Positions 29,300 through 40,340 are shown, counted from the stretch's first letter. The stretch: DNA of 41,141 nt from Obelidium mucronatum (GCA_025765595.1 JAIVFH010000241.1:1-41141); one strand, 5' to 3'. Program-made: numbers and translations. The notes: generated by a model from the letters alone, not told the origin.

Positions 29300-29598
29300 T
29301 TATTTACTATCCATTTATTTAATTATTTATTAATAATAAACAGCTGTTTTCCTTATTTTATGCATTTTTTGTGATTTATTCTTGAGTTTTAGTGATGGTT
29401 CGGGGGGTAGCGGCCTGTGAACCAGTGGCTTGCGGCTCGTGCCCCACATAAAAAGGTACAGAGCGGCCTGCCAACAGGCCGTGGCACAGGTTGCAAACGG
29501 CCCGCTAGCGGCTCGTCTGCAGGTCGCAAGCGGCCCGTGAGCGGCTCACAACGCGACTGGTATTGCGACTCGCGAGGTCCGGCCCGCATCCCCAATTG
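29300..29598 (-). repeat. KDZ element right terminal/subterminal repeat region
   Basis: Ends ...GCGACTCGCGAGGTCCGGCCCGCATCCCCAATTG. Contains repeats of GCGGCC, CCGCTAGCGG, TTGCAA(A/C), CAACAGGCCGTGG and a 45-bp-type insertion (CCCCACATAAAAAGGTACAG) absent from the related end at 15622-15880. The inner AT-rich part has TAATTATTTATTAATAATAAA, the probable poly(A) region of the dioxygenase gene. Confidence 0.65.
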
Positions 29599-29606
29599 GG
29601 GACTGG
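29599..29606. repeat. Right target-site duplication GGGACTGG
   Basis: Matches 23151-23158 exactly; see the left copy for how the size was fixed. Confidence 0.7.
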
Positions 29607-30925
29607 AGAACTCCAGGCAAAACAGAATCTGCCAAGTGGCACAGCCTATTCAAGACAATGGGAGGAGCAATTACTGAAGCGCACAGGGGACCAATAAAAG
29701 CAAACACCTGGGACAAAATCATGACTGGGAAACACCCCCACCAGAAACAGACCAAACAGACCTAAATAACACCATCAAATGGCTGAGAGGAGAGTTAAAT
29801 AAAGTGGAAAGAAAAGCCATATTGCTGAAAAAGGCCCAAACAGCCGACCAAATAAGAACAGCAATTGCAAAGAGAAACGAGATGTTCCGCACCCAAAGAA
29901 AAAGAATGTTTGACAGAATCCTCGACAGAGGGAGAGGAAACTCAGACATTGATAAGGTTAGAACCAAGGACGGCACTGTATTTGAATCAGAAGAAGTCAA
30001 ACTGGAAACAGACAAGGTCTTCAAGGAAGTTTTCAAACAACGAGAAACAAAAGATATAGACCTGGAATCACCATTTGCACAGGAATACAAGAGTCAATAG
30101 ACCCAGCAATATATGACGAGCTAGAAAAAGAAATAACAACAGACCAAATCATGGAAGCACTCAGACAAATGGGAAAAAACAAGGCACCAGGACCATCAGG
30201 GACTACAAGGGAAATGCTGCTGATGGGGGGAACTGAAGCATGCAAGTACTTCCGCACAGTCATCCAACTATGCAAAGACTTCATGTTCACACCAGAAACC
30301 TGGACAAAGGGAAACATCCGACCAATCCCAAAATCAGAAGAGTGGGCTGGAGACCTCCTAAAAACAAGGCCAATTGCCCTGCTTGAAATACCGTATAAAC
30401 TAATGGAAACCATCTGGTACAACCCGCTCAAGAAAATCCTAATGGAAAACAAACAGGAACTGGCAGGCCAAAACTTCAGCGTCCTCCCAGGGGAGTCAAC
30501 AGAAACCTCCCTACAAATGATTAATGCCATCATTGAGTACTGTAAAGAAAGGAGCATGACAGCATACCTCCAATTTAATGACATTGCAAAGGCGTTTGGC
30601 CCCAGCTGAAAATCCCATATAAATACTCAGCATGGAAATGGGACACATAACAACACATGACAGTAAAAGTACTAACCAAATTTGGACCAACAGAAGGCTT
30701 CAAATGCGGAACCATTATACAGCAGGGGAGTGTACTGGCCCCCCTAGAATGGAGAATCTTCTGGGACACACTGCTATGCACTCTAGACAAAGAAACAGAA
30801 GGGATAATAGACGGCACTACAACCGGCCAGACCCTACAAGAGCGGCTCACGGGGGAAGCATTTGTGGATGACACAGGGGCCTTTGCTGGAAACTGGACGG
30901 AGGCCGAAAAGCAAGCTGCACTAAC
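29607..30925 (+). pseudogene. Non-LTR reverse transcriptase, decayed, 3' truncated
   Basis: Continuation of the ORF that stops at 23158. Reads in three frames: to TAA near 29764, then ~29738-30100, then ~30091-30609. Reverse-transcriptase landmarks are NKAPGPSG (30178), RPIALLEIPYKLMETIW (30370), AGQNFSVLPGESTETS (30465), LQFNDIAKAF (motif A Asp, 30570), GFKCGTIIQQGSVLAPL (30700) and AFVDDTGAFAG (motif C, ~30859). A further frame break lies between motif A and the GxxQG block. No RNase H or 3' tail: homology stops at 30925 where a KDZ-type right end begins. Non-functional as it stands. Confidence 0.8.
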
Positions 30926-30987
30926 GTGAGCGGCTCGTGACGCGACCGGTATCGCGACTCGCGAGGTCCGGCTCGCTTCCCCAATTG
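30926..30987 (+). repeat. Orphan right terminus of a KDZ-type element
   Basis: GTGAGCGGCTCGTGACGCGACCGG...GCGAGGTCCGGCTCGCTTCCCCAATTG matches 29543-29598 with few changes, in the same orientation. Its element should lie to the left, but the retrotransposon abuts it directly, so only about 60 bp of this end remain. The following eight bases (CGCTACTG) do not match a flank of any left end seen here. Confidence 0.65.
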
Positions 30988-31173
30988 CGCTACTGCTATT
31001 GGAGTCGGAGTTGTCGAAGTCGGAGTTGTTGGAGCTGCCGTCTGGGGAGGAATTTTCCGTCTTATTCTTTTGAAAGGGATGTTTCTTTTTTGATTGTTTG
31101 GTTCTACGAGGTGACTGTCGGCGCTGAGGCAGAACTTCAACATTGTCTTTAACAATTTGGTTGGTTCTGGCTG

Positions 31174-31590
31174 CTACTCTTCCTGGTCTTCCTGGTCCTC
31201 ATCCAGGAGCACACCCCCTTGACCGACTGGACGAACGCGGCTGGCCGCAAGGTGAAAACAGTATCCGTTGAAGACGTCACTAATGGGGAACGGTTCAAAG
31301 TTGTCCCTCATGTACGTCATTACGTGGTGCCGCAGCACCGCCACGGACACATTTCCTGGTGGAGGCTTGATGCCGCCTGCCGCGCATGTGGCAAGTACCC
31401 CTGGGGTGGGCAAGTGACCCAACCACATGAAACCATTGAGAACAATCCTGTTTGGAGTTAATGGCGGATCCCACACCAGACCTGGAGGCGGAGGAGGCGC
31501 CAGTTTGGGCTGAGCGTCAAGGTGGGTCTTGCATGCGGAGCGTACGTGAGCAGATGCTTGCCGGAGGTGAGGACAGACCCAACATTTGGG
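31174..31590 (-). CDS. Gene fragment with a CxxC...H..C...H motif, unassigned
   Basis: On the minus strand the frame from ~31590 to the stop at 31174 reads KCWVCPHLRQASAHVRSACK then TH, a compact Cys/His cluster like a short zinc finger, then a proline run, LVWDPPLTPNRIVLNGFMWLGHLP, RHHVMTYMRDNFEPFPI and a terminal acidic EDQEDQEE. No ATG was seen before the zinc motif, so the 5' part is missing or in another exon. Probably a mobile-element accessory gene, since everything around it is transposon-derived. Confidence 0.4.
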   Translation of the reverse strand, partial: PKCWVCPHLRQASAHVRSACKTHLDAQPKLAPPPPPGLVWDPPLTPNRIVLNGFMWLGHLPTPGVLATCAAGGIKPPPGNVSVAVLRHHVMTYMRDNFEPFPISDVFNGYCFHLAASRVRPVGQGGVLLDEDQEDQEE

Positions 31591-31659
31591 GTCAGAATTG
31601 TTATCTCTAAGTGCCTATCAATTAATCACACAAATTGGAAATGTTAACCCTTCTCAAGT

Positions 31660-31840
31660 AAGTTTATTGTTGTTGTTATCTCCTCCAAGTGATGCTTCAC
31701 ATTTCATGAATTTATTCACTACAAAGTAGGCTTTGTGGTTTGCATGCAATTAAGAATTTATTAAAGTTGAGATAGTGCAGTTAAGAAATGGCAGTGGCTT
31801 TGAACATTATCTGGTGAGACAAATATTCAAAGTTAGGCTT
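31660..31840 (-). repeat. Fragment of the AATTGG-family repeat, inverted
   Basis: CATGAATTTATTCACTACAAAGTTAG-like, TTTGCATGCAAT(T/C)AAGAATTTAT and CATAGTGCAGTTAAGAAATGGCAGT match the reverse complement of 13270-13400. The fragment overlaps the 3' end of the minus-strand ORF at 31807, which suggests that the last residues of that ORF are repeat-derived. Confidence 0.55.
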
Positions 31841-32565
31841 GTGAGATAAATTTTAAAGGTTCTCTGTAAGGCAAATATTAAAATTGTTAATAAACATGCA
31901 GGAAGATGAGAAAAAATGTATTTCACATCTGCAGTAACAATAAAGCCAACTGGCATTGGAAAATACGCAGCATCATTCTTCTTTCTCCACACATTGGGCT
32001 CCCCGCCCTCACGTTCTTTTGTAACATCAATCCAATCCCTCCCTCCAATTTTTTCATACACAAAACAGGTCGGAGTGTATTTGACATTGCATACCTTCTT
32101 GTCCAATGGGATTACAAACTCAATGGTTGGGAGCGGTTCTGCCTGGAATGAGGCCAAGATTGCTTGACTTTGAAGATCATTTTTGAATTCCGAAGCTTGC
32201 AGCCCATCTTTAGTGTACAGGTAGGGAGACAAGTTTTTTGGAGTCATTGACACTTCAATGCCAAACGCATCTGCTGCAACTGCAAATTTGGCAGTGTGGC
32301 CGGCAATAATGGATACTTGAATTAAGTATGATTCCTCCAGAGGAATCACTCGGTAGAGTTGGTCACAACTTGTGTCTTGATCGTCAGAGTCAATTTTTGC
32401 CTCATTGACGGAGGGAGGCAGAACCTTCGGTGGCAGGGGTGTCTTTTGAGGAGGGACTTTTCCAGTCAACAAGTAATGGAATTTGTCAACGCCAAGCCTG
32501 CCTAAACCGAGGGGCTGCCCGTTTGAGCCCAACAAAACAGGTTTCGAACTTGAGGCCGCCAACAA
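31807..32565 (-). CDS. Unassigned protein, possible second DDE-element partner (C-terminal part)
   Basis: About 250 codons without stop. The first codon in frame is TTG; upstream the frame continues through CKFCNITTTYIGSSINSLL to a TGA near 32615, so the start is unknown. Features: Pro-rich linker (PPQKTPLPPKVLPP), acidic SDDQDTS, then a beta-rich region (YLIQVSIIAGHTAKFAVAAD, TIEFVIPLDKKVCNVKY) that loosely resembles the C-terminal domain of the 17525-18642 protein (NITVQHSESSFYV, EEFVYEVNLPEAVDLNELE). The last ~30 residues lie in repeat DNA. That resemblance is by eye and weak. Confidence 0.4.
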   Translation of the reverse strand: MLAASSSKPVLLGSNGQPLGLGRLGVDKFHYLLTGKVPPQKTPLPPKVLPPSVNEAKIDSDDQDTSCDQLYRVIPLEESYLIQVSIIAGHTAKFAVAADAFGIEVSMTPKNLSPYLYTKDGLQASEFKNDLQSQAILASFQAEPLPTIEFVIPLDKKVCNVKYTPTCFVYEKIGGRDWIDVTKEREGGEPNVWRKKNDAAYFPMPVGFIVTADVKYIFSHLPACLLTILIFALQRTFKIYLTSLTLNICLTR

Positions 32566-32871
32566 CGAGTTAATAGAAGATCCTATATAAGTAGTCGTTA
32601 TATTGCAGAATTTGCAGGTTGCTTGTCAACCTGTCATGTTAAGGGGGAGTTTGAGGGGGTTGAAGGCCAATTCCTTGTAGTTCTATTTATAGAAAAGGTG
32701 TTGCTACTGTGTTGAAATGGTTTGAGGGTTAAAAAGGGGTTTCTAAATAGTTCTATTTTTAGAAAATCAGCAAGTTCAAGCTGTTATTTCACTGTCAATA
32801 TCAAGAAAATATGACTGGGAAACAAAGTTGCTCCATGTTCCATTAGGCACTCCCACACAATACATCAAGGT

Positions 32872-33479
32872 TCAACTTTTGTAAGAAGGGGTTTTGACCT
32901 GAATGATCATGTTACACTTTATTTTACACATTAGCTGTTGATTTCTTGAAGCCACAACATTGTCTAAGGTGTTCATCCTTTCCTGCATACCACCAACCAA
33001 CACAAGTGACAAAAGGGCTGTTGGCATTATTGTTTGGCTTGTTGGGCATCTTCTGTAGATTTTTGGAAACAAAGAAAGTAGCCACTTTAAATGTTCTGGC
33101 AATCAATAACTTAAATCTTCTGGCAATTCTGGAAGAGTCTCACAAAAAAATTCCCTTAATGAAATTTTCTGCTTCCAGTGTTGAAATCACATAAAGACCT
33201 AATTCCTCTGGATTTGCAACCTGCACTGCGAAGAAGCAAAGTGACTGAGCGTATGTCTCTAGTAAAGATAAATGTACAATATCACCTGAAGATACTCCAA
33301 GCGGTGCTTTAAGTTTGTTTTTGAGAGATGTCTTGTGGACTTTGACAATCACTCTCGATCACTTGGTCGACATTGTCAGGAGTTGGTTCTTGACCGTGGA
33401 CCTTTTTGAATGATGCCCAAGCTTGGTTCAAAGCAGCATCAAGCTCGGCAGACCATTTAAGCTTGATTGTCTTTGACAT
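32872..33479 (-). pseudogene. Degenerate small gene, N-terminal part of a DDE-element partner
   Basis: ATG at 33479-33477 begins MSKTIKLKWSAELDAALNQA, a SANT/Myb-like opening (W..ELD..L..A...F). A frame change near 33357 leads into VKVHKTSLKNKLKAPLG and STLEAENFIKGIFL to ~33140, then broken pieces to 32872. It lies divergently upstream of the DDE transposase remnant at 33839, just as the gene at 17525 lies beside its transposase. The region 32566-32871 between this and the next ORF shows no supported feature beyond AT-rich sequence with two GGTTCTATTTxTAGAAAA-type phrases. Confidence 0.35.
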
Positions 33480-33838
33480 GTGTGAATTTCGAAAACTTTG
33501 TAAATCTCACAAATTGAATTGGCTGCTGTTTTAAAACACCATTAAAAAATGATCGAATAGCCATGCAAAAAAAAGGAGTGATAAATCAAATTCCAACAAT
33601 TACAGGGCTTAAAAGATGGCTTGTATCTTTTTATTGGCTGATCATCTAATGACGCCATAGACGCTATCTCATGGAGCAGCTCCTGGCGCTTCAAATGCAC
33701 CTTTTTTTTTTGAGTATTGACATAGAATTATGTAAACTGTGTGGGTTTTATTGAAACAGAATAGAACAAGTATCAAATCGAAGAAAAAAAAACACATTTG
33801 CAAAAAACCAGTAAAAAACACCATCCAACAACTGCAGT

Positions 33839-34578
33839 ATGACATCCTTCTCCAGCATAGCCGCGAGATACATGTCCCAGAAACGCGTTGCACAAGGATC
33901 AACAGTGTTTGATCGCCAGTTCCGATCCCACTTCGGGATGGATGTCGGTGGTGTCTTGCGAAGATGTCTGGCAAGAGCTGGCTGCTGCAAATCTTCATGT
34001 ATCCCTCAAAAAGGTTCATCTTTTATGGGCTTTATTTCACTTAAAGGTTTATGCCTCAATTGATGTGTCATCCTGTCGATTTGGAACAACACCTCCAACG
34101 TGGCGAAAATGGGTGGTGATAGTGCTTGATTGTTTACTCCAGTTGGATGTTGTAAGTAGCTCTCTTTTGTAATGTATACGAGATTGCCACAGCATTAGGA
34201 GTTTCGAAAATTGTTCATGTTTCTGGTGGTGTTCCTGCCGGGGATTGGCCAGATCTGAAATTGGCCCGTTCAATGCTCGTGCCACGACTACTTCCAGGGG
34301 AGCGTGTCGCTGCTGACAAAGGCTATCGGGAGTAAGGTGGGAATGGGAGTTTTGTGACTCCAGTGACAAACAGAGCCAACGAGCCAGCCATTGATACCCA
34401 CAATATTGTCCTTAAAAAGATGGGTGCCCGGCACGAAACAGTCAACAAAAGAATGAAAGATTATCAGATTTTAAAGTCGTACCGTTGCAAGCGAGAAGAG
34501 TTTCCAAAAGTGTTCTTTGTTGTTGCTAACCTCACACAAATTAAATTACGGACCGAACCGCTTTATTTTCTTTAATCT
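33839..34578 (+). pseudogene. Second DDE_Tnp_4/Harbinger-like transposase, decayed
   Basis: The N-terminal helical domain (FDRQFRSHFGMD, then in another frame LKKVHLLWALFHLKVY and TPPTWRKW) parallels that of the 15974-16917 gene. The segment with the first catalytic Asp is missing. The rest reads ALGVSKIVHVSGGVPAGDWP, LLPGERVAADKGYRE with the second Asp, an in-frame TAA at 34333-34335, then ARHETVNKRMKDYQIL with the catalytic Glu and TQIKLRTEPL. Clearly the same family but much diverged from the first copy. The 33480-33838 spacer upstream shows only AT-rich sequence. Confidence 0.7.
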
Positions 34579-34875
34579 CTTTGTTAAAAACAAACGAAAT
34601 CGAATAAATAGATAAATGTGTTTTTTTTTCTCATCTTCCAGGGTGGCAAATTGAAGTAGGGAAGAAAATTTGCCATGAAATTCAATGAGGATAGAAATGT
34701 GCACTTGTACAGAGTTGAGAAAATTTTCATTTTGGTGTGAATCTGTTTGGCGACAAAGTCTTTGTTTTGAGCTTTTTTGAGGTGAGCTATTTCTGTTGAT
34801 TTCGCGTTTCCCTGGATTATTTTCAGGTTTAGTGATTTTTTTACCCATTTTTGCTTTCTTTTAAAAATAAGGTGT
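34579..34875. other. Spacer ending at the duplication junction; AATTGG-family fragment
   Basis: No gene. 34640-34740 (GGCAAATT...AAGAAAATTTGCCATGAAATTCAATGAGGATAGAAATGTGCACTTGTAC) matches the reverse complement of 13170-13260, another piece of the dispersed repeat. From 34876 the sequence is copy 2 of the large duplication. Confidence 0.5.
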
Positions 34876-35693
34876 CCGCTGTTATATGTCTTGCATCACT
34901 TGCTACAGCTGTTTTGGCGGCCTGGACCATGATCTCAATTCCAACTGTCACTTTGATCCAAGTGTCAAGTGACAAGTTTACATATGCATGTGCCATGAAA
35001 AACAAAAACAGTTGGCCAGAACATCTATTATGGGTGTTTATGTCCGTATTAGTATCAGCACAAGGATTACTAGGGTTTGCAACCTTGAATGTGGGAGCCG
35101 CCTACAACCAATCAAGTAGCCTATATACTCTTGCGTTTCTGATTGCCCTGTGTGGATTGCTGTTATTTGGGCCAAATCAAGATGCCCTCTTTCACAGCAC
35201 ATTGTCTCAGACTCAAGCCATTTGTGTCTGGGTTTTAGCAATCATACAAGTGACTGTTGAATTTGCTCCCAAGTTTATTAATTTGTGGAATGAAAGAAAA
35301 GTTCATCTGAACACTGGTTCAAACCTACAGTCTCCCAGTCAAACTCTGTCAAGAGCAACTGCACCACAAAAAATTTACGTTCAACCAATTGCCAAACTAG
35401 AGAGATTCACTGGAACTTTTACTGTTAAAAACAAGAAATCTATCTTCTGGAATAAGTGGATCAAAGCAACTCTTGTCCTATACCAACTTCATCAGAGCAT
35501 TCATTTGACTTTCCTGCCACTTTCAAAAGAAAATGTGTTTGCTATAAAACTTGAGAGCAACCTGTTTCATTGTTCCCTGGGGGAATTGGAAAATGAAGTT
35601 GTATTGGTCTGTCGAAATTCAAGACAATCTGTAAAAATAGTGTTTGACACAGTGGAAGGTCCAAAGTTATTCATTGGCTTATGTACTGAATAA
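34876..35693 (+). pseudogene. 5'-truncated copy of the GABA-B-like receptor (TM4 to tail)
   Basis: Starts at the beginning of TM4 and runs to the same stop and AATAAA as 12263. Against the full-length gene there are 9 synonymous and 4 amino-acid-changing substitutions (E to Q, I to T, L to F, A to V) and no frame break. It has no ligand-binding domain, no TM1-3 and no promoter of its own; the open frame upstream to 34851 is unrelated sequence. The product, if any, could not be a normal receptor. Confidence 0.8.
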
Positions 35694-35705
35694 AGTTTAA
35701 AAAAA

Positions 35706-37708
35706 TCCTTAACCCTGCTTGTGCAATAATTGCCGCACCCAGCAACTCCAGTTCAGACCCTATTCAGGAAATGATTTAGAGTCCAACATGCCTGAGGGTC
35801 CAAATTGGAGCAGTTCCAAATCAGGCACCAATTAGAATAGTTAACTGGCCAATTGGGACTCTAAGCTGCCTCCTAATGCAGTCTTAACCGCTTTCCATTA
35901 GGAATAAACGTCTTCTTTGTCTGATTTGAGAGTGAGCTACTTACTTCATGATTAATCCACAAGGTTGTTCCAAACTCACAAGATCTATTAACAATTTCCC
36001 ACAAGATGTTTTGGGGCTCTGTTAAAACCTTGTTCAAACCTTCAAGGACCACAGCCCTGGTTGCCATTGTGCTGGAGTTGTTTGGGATTGCAAGTGTGCC
36101 ATGGAAGTCAAAGATGGACCTCTTGAAGGATTACCTGCAGTTGAAGTAGAGAAGGGGCTAATGTGTTGGAAGGTGCAAATGGGAGGAAATGTCCTCCACC
36201 AGAAAAGGGAAGAACATGCGGAGAAGTGTTCCTGTGCACAACAGCCCTGGGTCTGAGCAGCACGTGCGCAATTTGGGGTCCAATTTGGGCCCTATTTGGT
36301 GTCCAATTTGGACTCCTAATTGGATCTGAATCTGACTGAGAGCAATTTGGAGCCAATAGGAATTCCAATTGAAAAAACGCATTTTTTCATAGCTCCTAAT
36401 CAGATTTTTGGCTCCTAAGAGGAGCGCTACTAGCGTTTTTTACTCCCAAAAGCAAACCAATTGGACCCATTAGGAGCAATTAGGAGCCCTGATGGGGAGT
36501 TTTCCACCAATTAGGACCCTTCACACCAGTGAACATAAAGCAACCAAGAACATTTATTTACAGCAACTTAGCTGCAGAAATCTCTTCCCTTGCAATTGAA
36601 ACTTTCAACTTAAAATAATTATCAAATGAAAATTTTTCTCAAATCTGCACTTGTACATATTTCCATCCCCAATAAAATTTCATGGCAAATTTTTTTCCCT
36701 TCATCAATTTTGTCTTCTCCAATAATTGTTCAATGCTACTGCCATTTCTTAACTGCACTATGTCAACTTATATAAATTCTTGATTGCATGCAAACATAGC
36801 TACTAACTTTGTAGTGAATAAATTCATGATTGTGAAATCTGAAGCAATTGCAGGTAGCTCAGTCCAACAGAAAATAATTAAAATATGTGCGACACAAGTT
36901 TGTATTACATCATTCATTAAACCCATTGAGAGGACTGGGCACCAACTTTTTCAATTTGAGTGAAAATTTTCAAGCAAAATTTCAGCATGAAGGCTCAGAA
37001 AATTTTTCTGATGGCTTCAAACCCCACCAGACGCACAAAGTTTTTGAGATTTGGAGTCACAAAAGGGATCCTATTCGGACCCCTCACCGCTTTTGACTAG
37101 CATTAGCTGTACATCCAATTGGAAGTGCATTCGGAGCGCAGTTAGGCCTAACGGACATAGTCCAATTCAGACTCCGATTTGGATGCAAATAGGGCCCTAG
37201 TAATTGGGAGTGCCACTTGCTAAAGTAAGTGGTGCAATTCAGACTCCGATTTGGATGCAAATAGGGCCCTAGTAATTGGGAGTGCCACTTGCTAAAGTAC
37301 GTGGTGCACAATACTTCAGCCTTGTTGCTTCTGCGAAAGTAAGCTTGTGTGCGAGCGACGTCCACCACCCCTTTCCCTGAGAGTCATATAAGTTATGAGC
37401 CCAAACTGCTTGGCTTAAATTCTGATGTGCTGTATAAGTGAGCAGGCTGTTTGGCTTCTCTTTGTTGGCTAGATCAAAGTGTTTGATGGTTTGATGCCTC
37501 AAAGTCTCAGGTGTTGCAGATGCAGTTATCACTGAGGCTGATGATGCTGTGTGTTGCCTTGAGAGATCTGTGATTGCAATGTCAAAGTTGCCACCAAGTG
37601 GGCAACTGTACTTGGACCTGAATTGGATTAAGAGTGATTTGGAGCCTATTGGGGCCTAATTGGTCTGAACTGCATCTGAATCATCTTTTGCGCGACAATC
37701 CAAGGGCT
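35706..37708. repeat. Copy 2 of the AATTGG-rich region and the 72-bp repeat pair
   Basis: Near-identical to 12276-14269. No gene. Includes the 9-bp insertion AGTGAGCTA at ~35931 and the 72-bp repeat units at ~37168-37306. Confidence 0.7.
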
Positions 37709-38529
37709 CGCAGATCTTATCTAACTGTGTAAACTTTTGGTAGAATGCTTTCCACTGTTTAATCATCTCAGCCTGGTCCAGGCAAATGTTGCATACCAAT
37801 GTGACTGGCAAATTCGCTGAAGGATTCTATTATAACGGTCAGGTGTACCATTATTTTCTAATTGTCATGGATGATTTCTCGCGTTTCTCCTTCTGAAGGT
37901 TACTTCCACGCAAGTCACATGCCTTAGCCAAACTACTGGTTGTGATGGCTTTAATTGAACAGACTGTGCACCAACAATTGCTTCATCTGCTAAGTTAGAG
38001 GGATAACGGTTGAAACCATTGTGGTGGATTACCCACACATGGATGCAGTGGCTGAGCGGACTATTGATCATGTGAAGAGTGTGTCTTAGACAATTCATAT
38101 TCATGCGTTGTTCTCCAAAGAGCTCTGCCATTGCCGATAACAATTTACCTAATTTATGGTCAAACCAGCACAATGGTACGTTAAGTCTGTTCTTATGCTA
38201 TAATGGCATAAAACCTGAAATTACTGAGTCTTTGGGTGTAAGGTTCCTGTGCCTGCCTTCAAGAAGGGAAAGAAAGGAGAATTGTCAGCAGATGTAGCTA
38301 TGAAGATTGGATATCACTCTCTGTCAATTATACAGCATCAACAATCATGGAATGCTGAGTTTTGACAGATTTCAAGTACGTTTATGGAAACGGATTTTCC
38401 AAAGACAAAGTCTAAGACCAGACGTTCCAAAGACGAGAGTACTGAGTTGCAATTCCTGAAGGGGGCCCAGGAAGTCCTTATTGCAGAAGGAGAAAGGGAT
38501 TTTCACTCAGAGCTAGACAATATGTTATA
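37709..38529 (+). pseudogene. Copy 2 of the copia integrase remnant
   Basis: Same broken blocks as 14270-15090 (VMDDFSRFS, VAERTID, YNGIKPEI) with one or two base changes. Confidence 0.6.
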
Positions 38530-38725
38530 AGCCCAAGCAGTTAAGTTAATCTGCACAAGTGAAAATTATTAGAAGTTGCCCTGCCTAAAGAGAGATTCTG
38601 ATAGCATGCAATAGCTACAGCGTCCAGGCAGTAAGTCAAACAACAAATACAGCAAAGAAACCATCAAGCATTGTTTAATAGTGTCTATAGCATCAAATGG
38701 GCAGAAGATGAGTGATGGAAAATGG

Positions 38726-39303
38726 GTGGGGGTAGTTGCGCAAGGGATTGCAATCCGCTAACAGGCCGCTTAGCAGGCTGCTTGCAACCTGTGGGCAAGC
38801 CACGTGCGAGCCTCTAACCAGTGGAAAGGTTCACAGGCCGCAGGCCAGTTGACAGCCAGTGGAGAGCCACTTGTAAGCTAGTGATTTTTATTCAATAAAA
38901 CATGATAGATTATGTGTATTTAGGTAAAAAATATAAAAACAGAAAAAAAAAAAATTCAAAAAGATTCAAGATATTTGTTCCTGAGCATGTTTCCTTCGAA
39001 ATTCACACAGAAACAGACGCCAGTAGAATTTTGCTTGAAGAGTGGGACTTGCTCTGTGCACAATTGGGAATGCGGGCCGTACCTCGCAAGTGGCTATACC
39101 GGTTGCATCACGAGCCGCTCACGGGCTGCTTGCAACCTGCTGACAAGCTGCTAGCGGGCCGCTTGCAACCTGTGCCACGGCCTGTTGGCCACTGGTTCAC
39201 AGGCCGCGACCCCCCAACCATCACAAAAATTGTATCAAAGAAGGAAGACAGCTGTTTATTATCAATAAATAATTAAATAAGTAAATAAGTACACATTGCT
39301 TAA
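38726..39303. repeat. Copy 2 of the L- and R-type transposon termini
   Basis: Same as 15287-15880, including the ~170-bp AT-rich stretch between the two ends. Carries the 16-bp deletion near 39224. Confidence 0.65.
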
Positions 39304-39396
39304 ACCAGGAGAGCACGCGAATATCAATTTATTTATTTTATTTTAAATAATATTTCTTTATAATTATTTTTGACAAGTGTTGATAAAGTTTATTAT

Positions 39397-40340
39397 TTAC
39401 ACAAGCCGTCCAATAATGTCAAAGGCAGGTTCCCTCCTCATCTTCACTTGAGTAATCTGACAAACGGCTCCAAAGATTTGATGGTGTTCCGATGGGCTTC
39501 CACGATACATTTTACACAAGATTTGGAAATCCTTCAACCGTCCATTCATAGATTCATGCCTTGACTGCATCAATGACAAGTTTCGGTTATACTTCTTGAC
39601 AGCAACAGTGGCAGTCCGACCTTTGATTGGTATTAGGATGCGATTAGGCTCTCCCAAGTACCCACAATCCGCATCCACCTTTTCTCCTTGACGAAGCTTT
39701 GGCAAAAGGTTTGTCTGAACCATTTTAATATCATTCACCGCATGGTACGCCACCAGACACATGGACAAATTTAGAGACACCAATTGCACTAGCAACTTGA
39801 TAGCGAAGGCCAGCATGCTTGAACTTATGACTAAAAAGCCCTTTGTTGAATGGTCGGGTCTCCTGAATAAGAACGTCAATGCCGTCAACGTAGCACGATG
39901 GAACCATGCTGTTCCAACCTTCAAATCTATCCTCAAAATGAATCTAAGAAAATATTCTTTCAAATATGGATACACCCAAACATCACAGCAAATAAAATAA
40001 AAGTTACCTCATTCATGCCATTGAAGATGCGAATCATTCACCATACTTTGTCCCTCCAGTTTGTCGGACTTGTTTTAAAGGTTGACGATGATGACAACTC
40101 TGTGTTGTATTCCTTGAGGAAATTCAGACACCAGAGGAAGTGGACCTTAGTTAGCTTGTCAGCCAAGACTGGCTCTGCGACGATGAGCCAAAGGTCTACA
40201 GCTGATTGAATAGAAAGGCCAAACTTAGCCACAAACCGCTGTTTCCAAACAAGCTTCTTGCGGTAGAAGGAATCTCCTGACAGATTGAGTAGCGGGGCAG
40301 CGCGAGAAACCATGAGGGTGAGTTGCTTGTTCCAGTCCAT
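39397..40340 (-). pseudogene. Copy 2 of the DDE transposase pseudogene
   Basis: Same intron, same TGA and same frameshift as the copy at 15974-16917; one visible substitution (D to N beside the ADCGY block, GEPD to GEPN). Confidence 0.75.

Larger units (their letters stand above)
23159..29598. mobile_element. KDZ (Kyakuja-Dileera-Zisupton)-type DNA transposon, 6.44 kb
   Basis: Bounded by GC-rich inverted termini. Left GTGTCCCCGTAGCGAGCCGGACCT and right (reverse complement) CAATTGGGGATGCGGGCCGGACCT share the inner GCGxGCCGGACCTxGCGAG and are flanked by the GGGACTGG duplication. It interrupts a retrotransposon ORF whose frame resumes on the other side. Contents from left: a large unassigned multi-exon gene (minus), a small acidic gene (minus), a minisatellite, a KDZ-core/CxC-type gene (minus, broken), and an intact TET/JBP-like dioxygenase gene (plus). 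The KDZ class is inferred from the zinc cluster and the DRFHFRxH core of the broken gene; the element boundaries come directly from the sequence. Confidence 0.75.

Noticed and set aside
15287..30987. One 15.7-kb KDZ element from the L end at 15287 to the R end at 30987
   Set aside because: The 8-bp flanks (GAAAATGG and CGCTACTG) do not match and an inverted R end intervenes at 15622.
34851..35693. A second functional receptor gene at the right side
   Set aside because: Homology starts abruptly at 34876 within TM4; it lacks the ligand domain and TM1-3, so it is the duplication breakpoint fragment.
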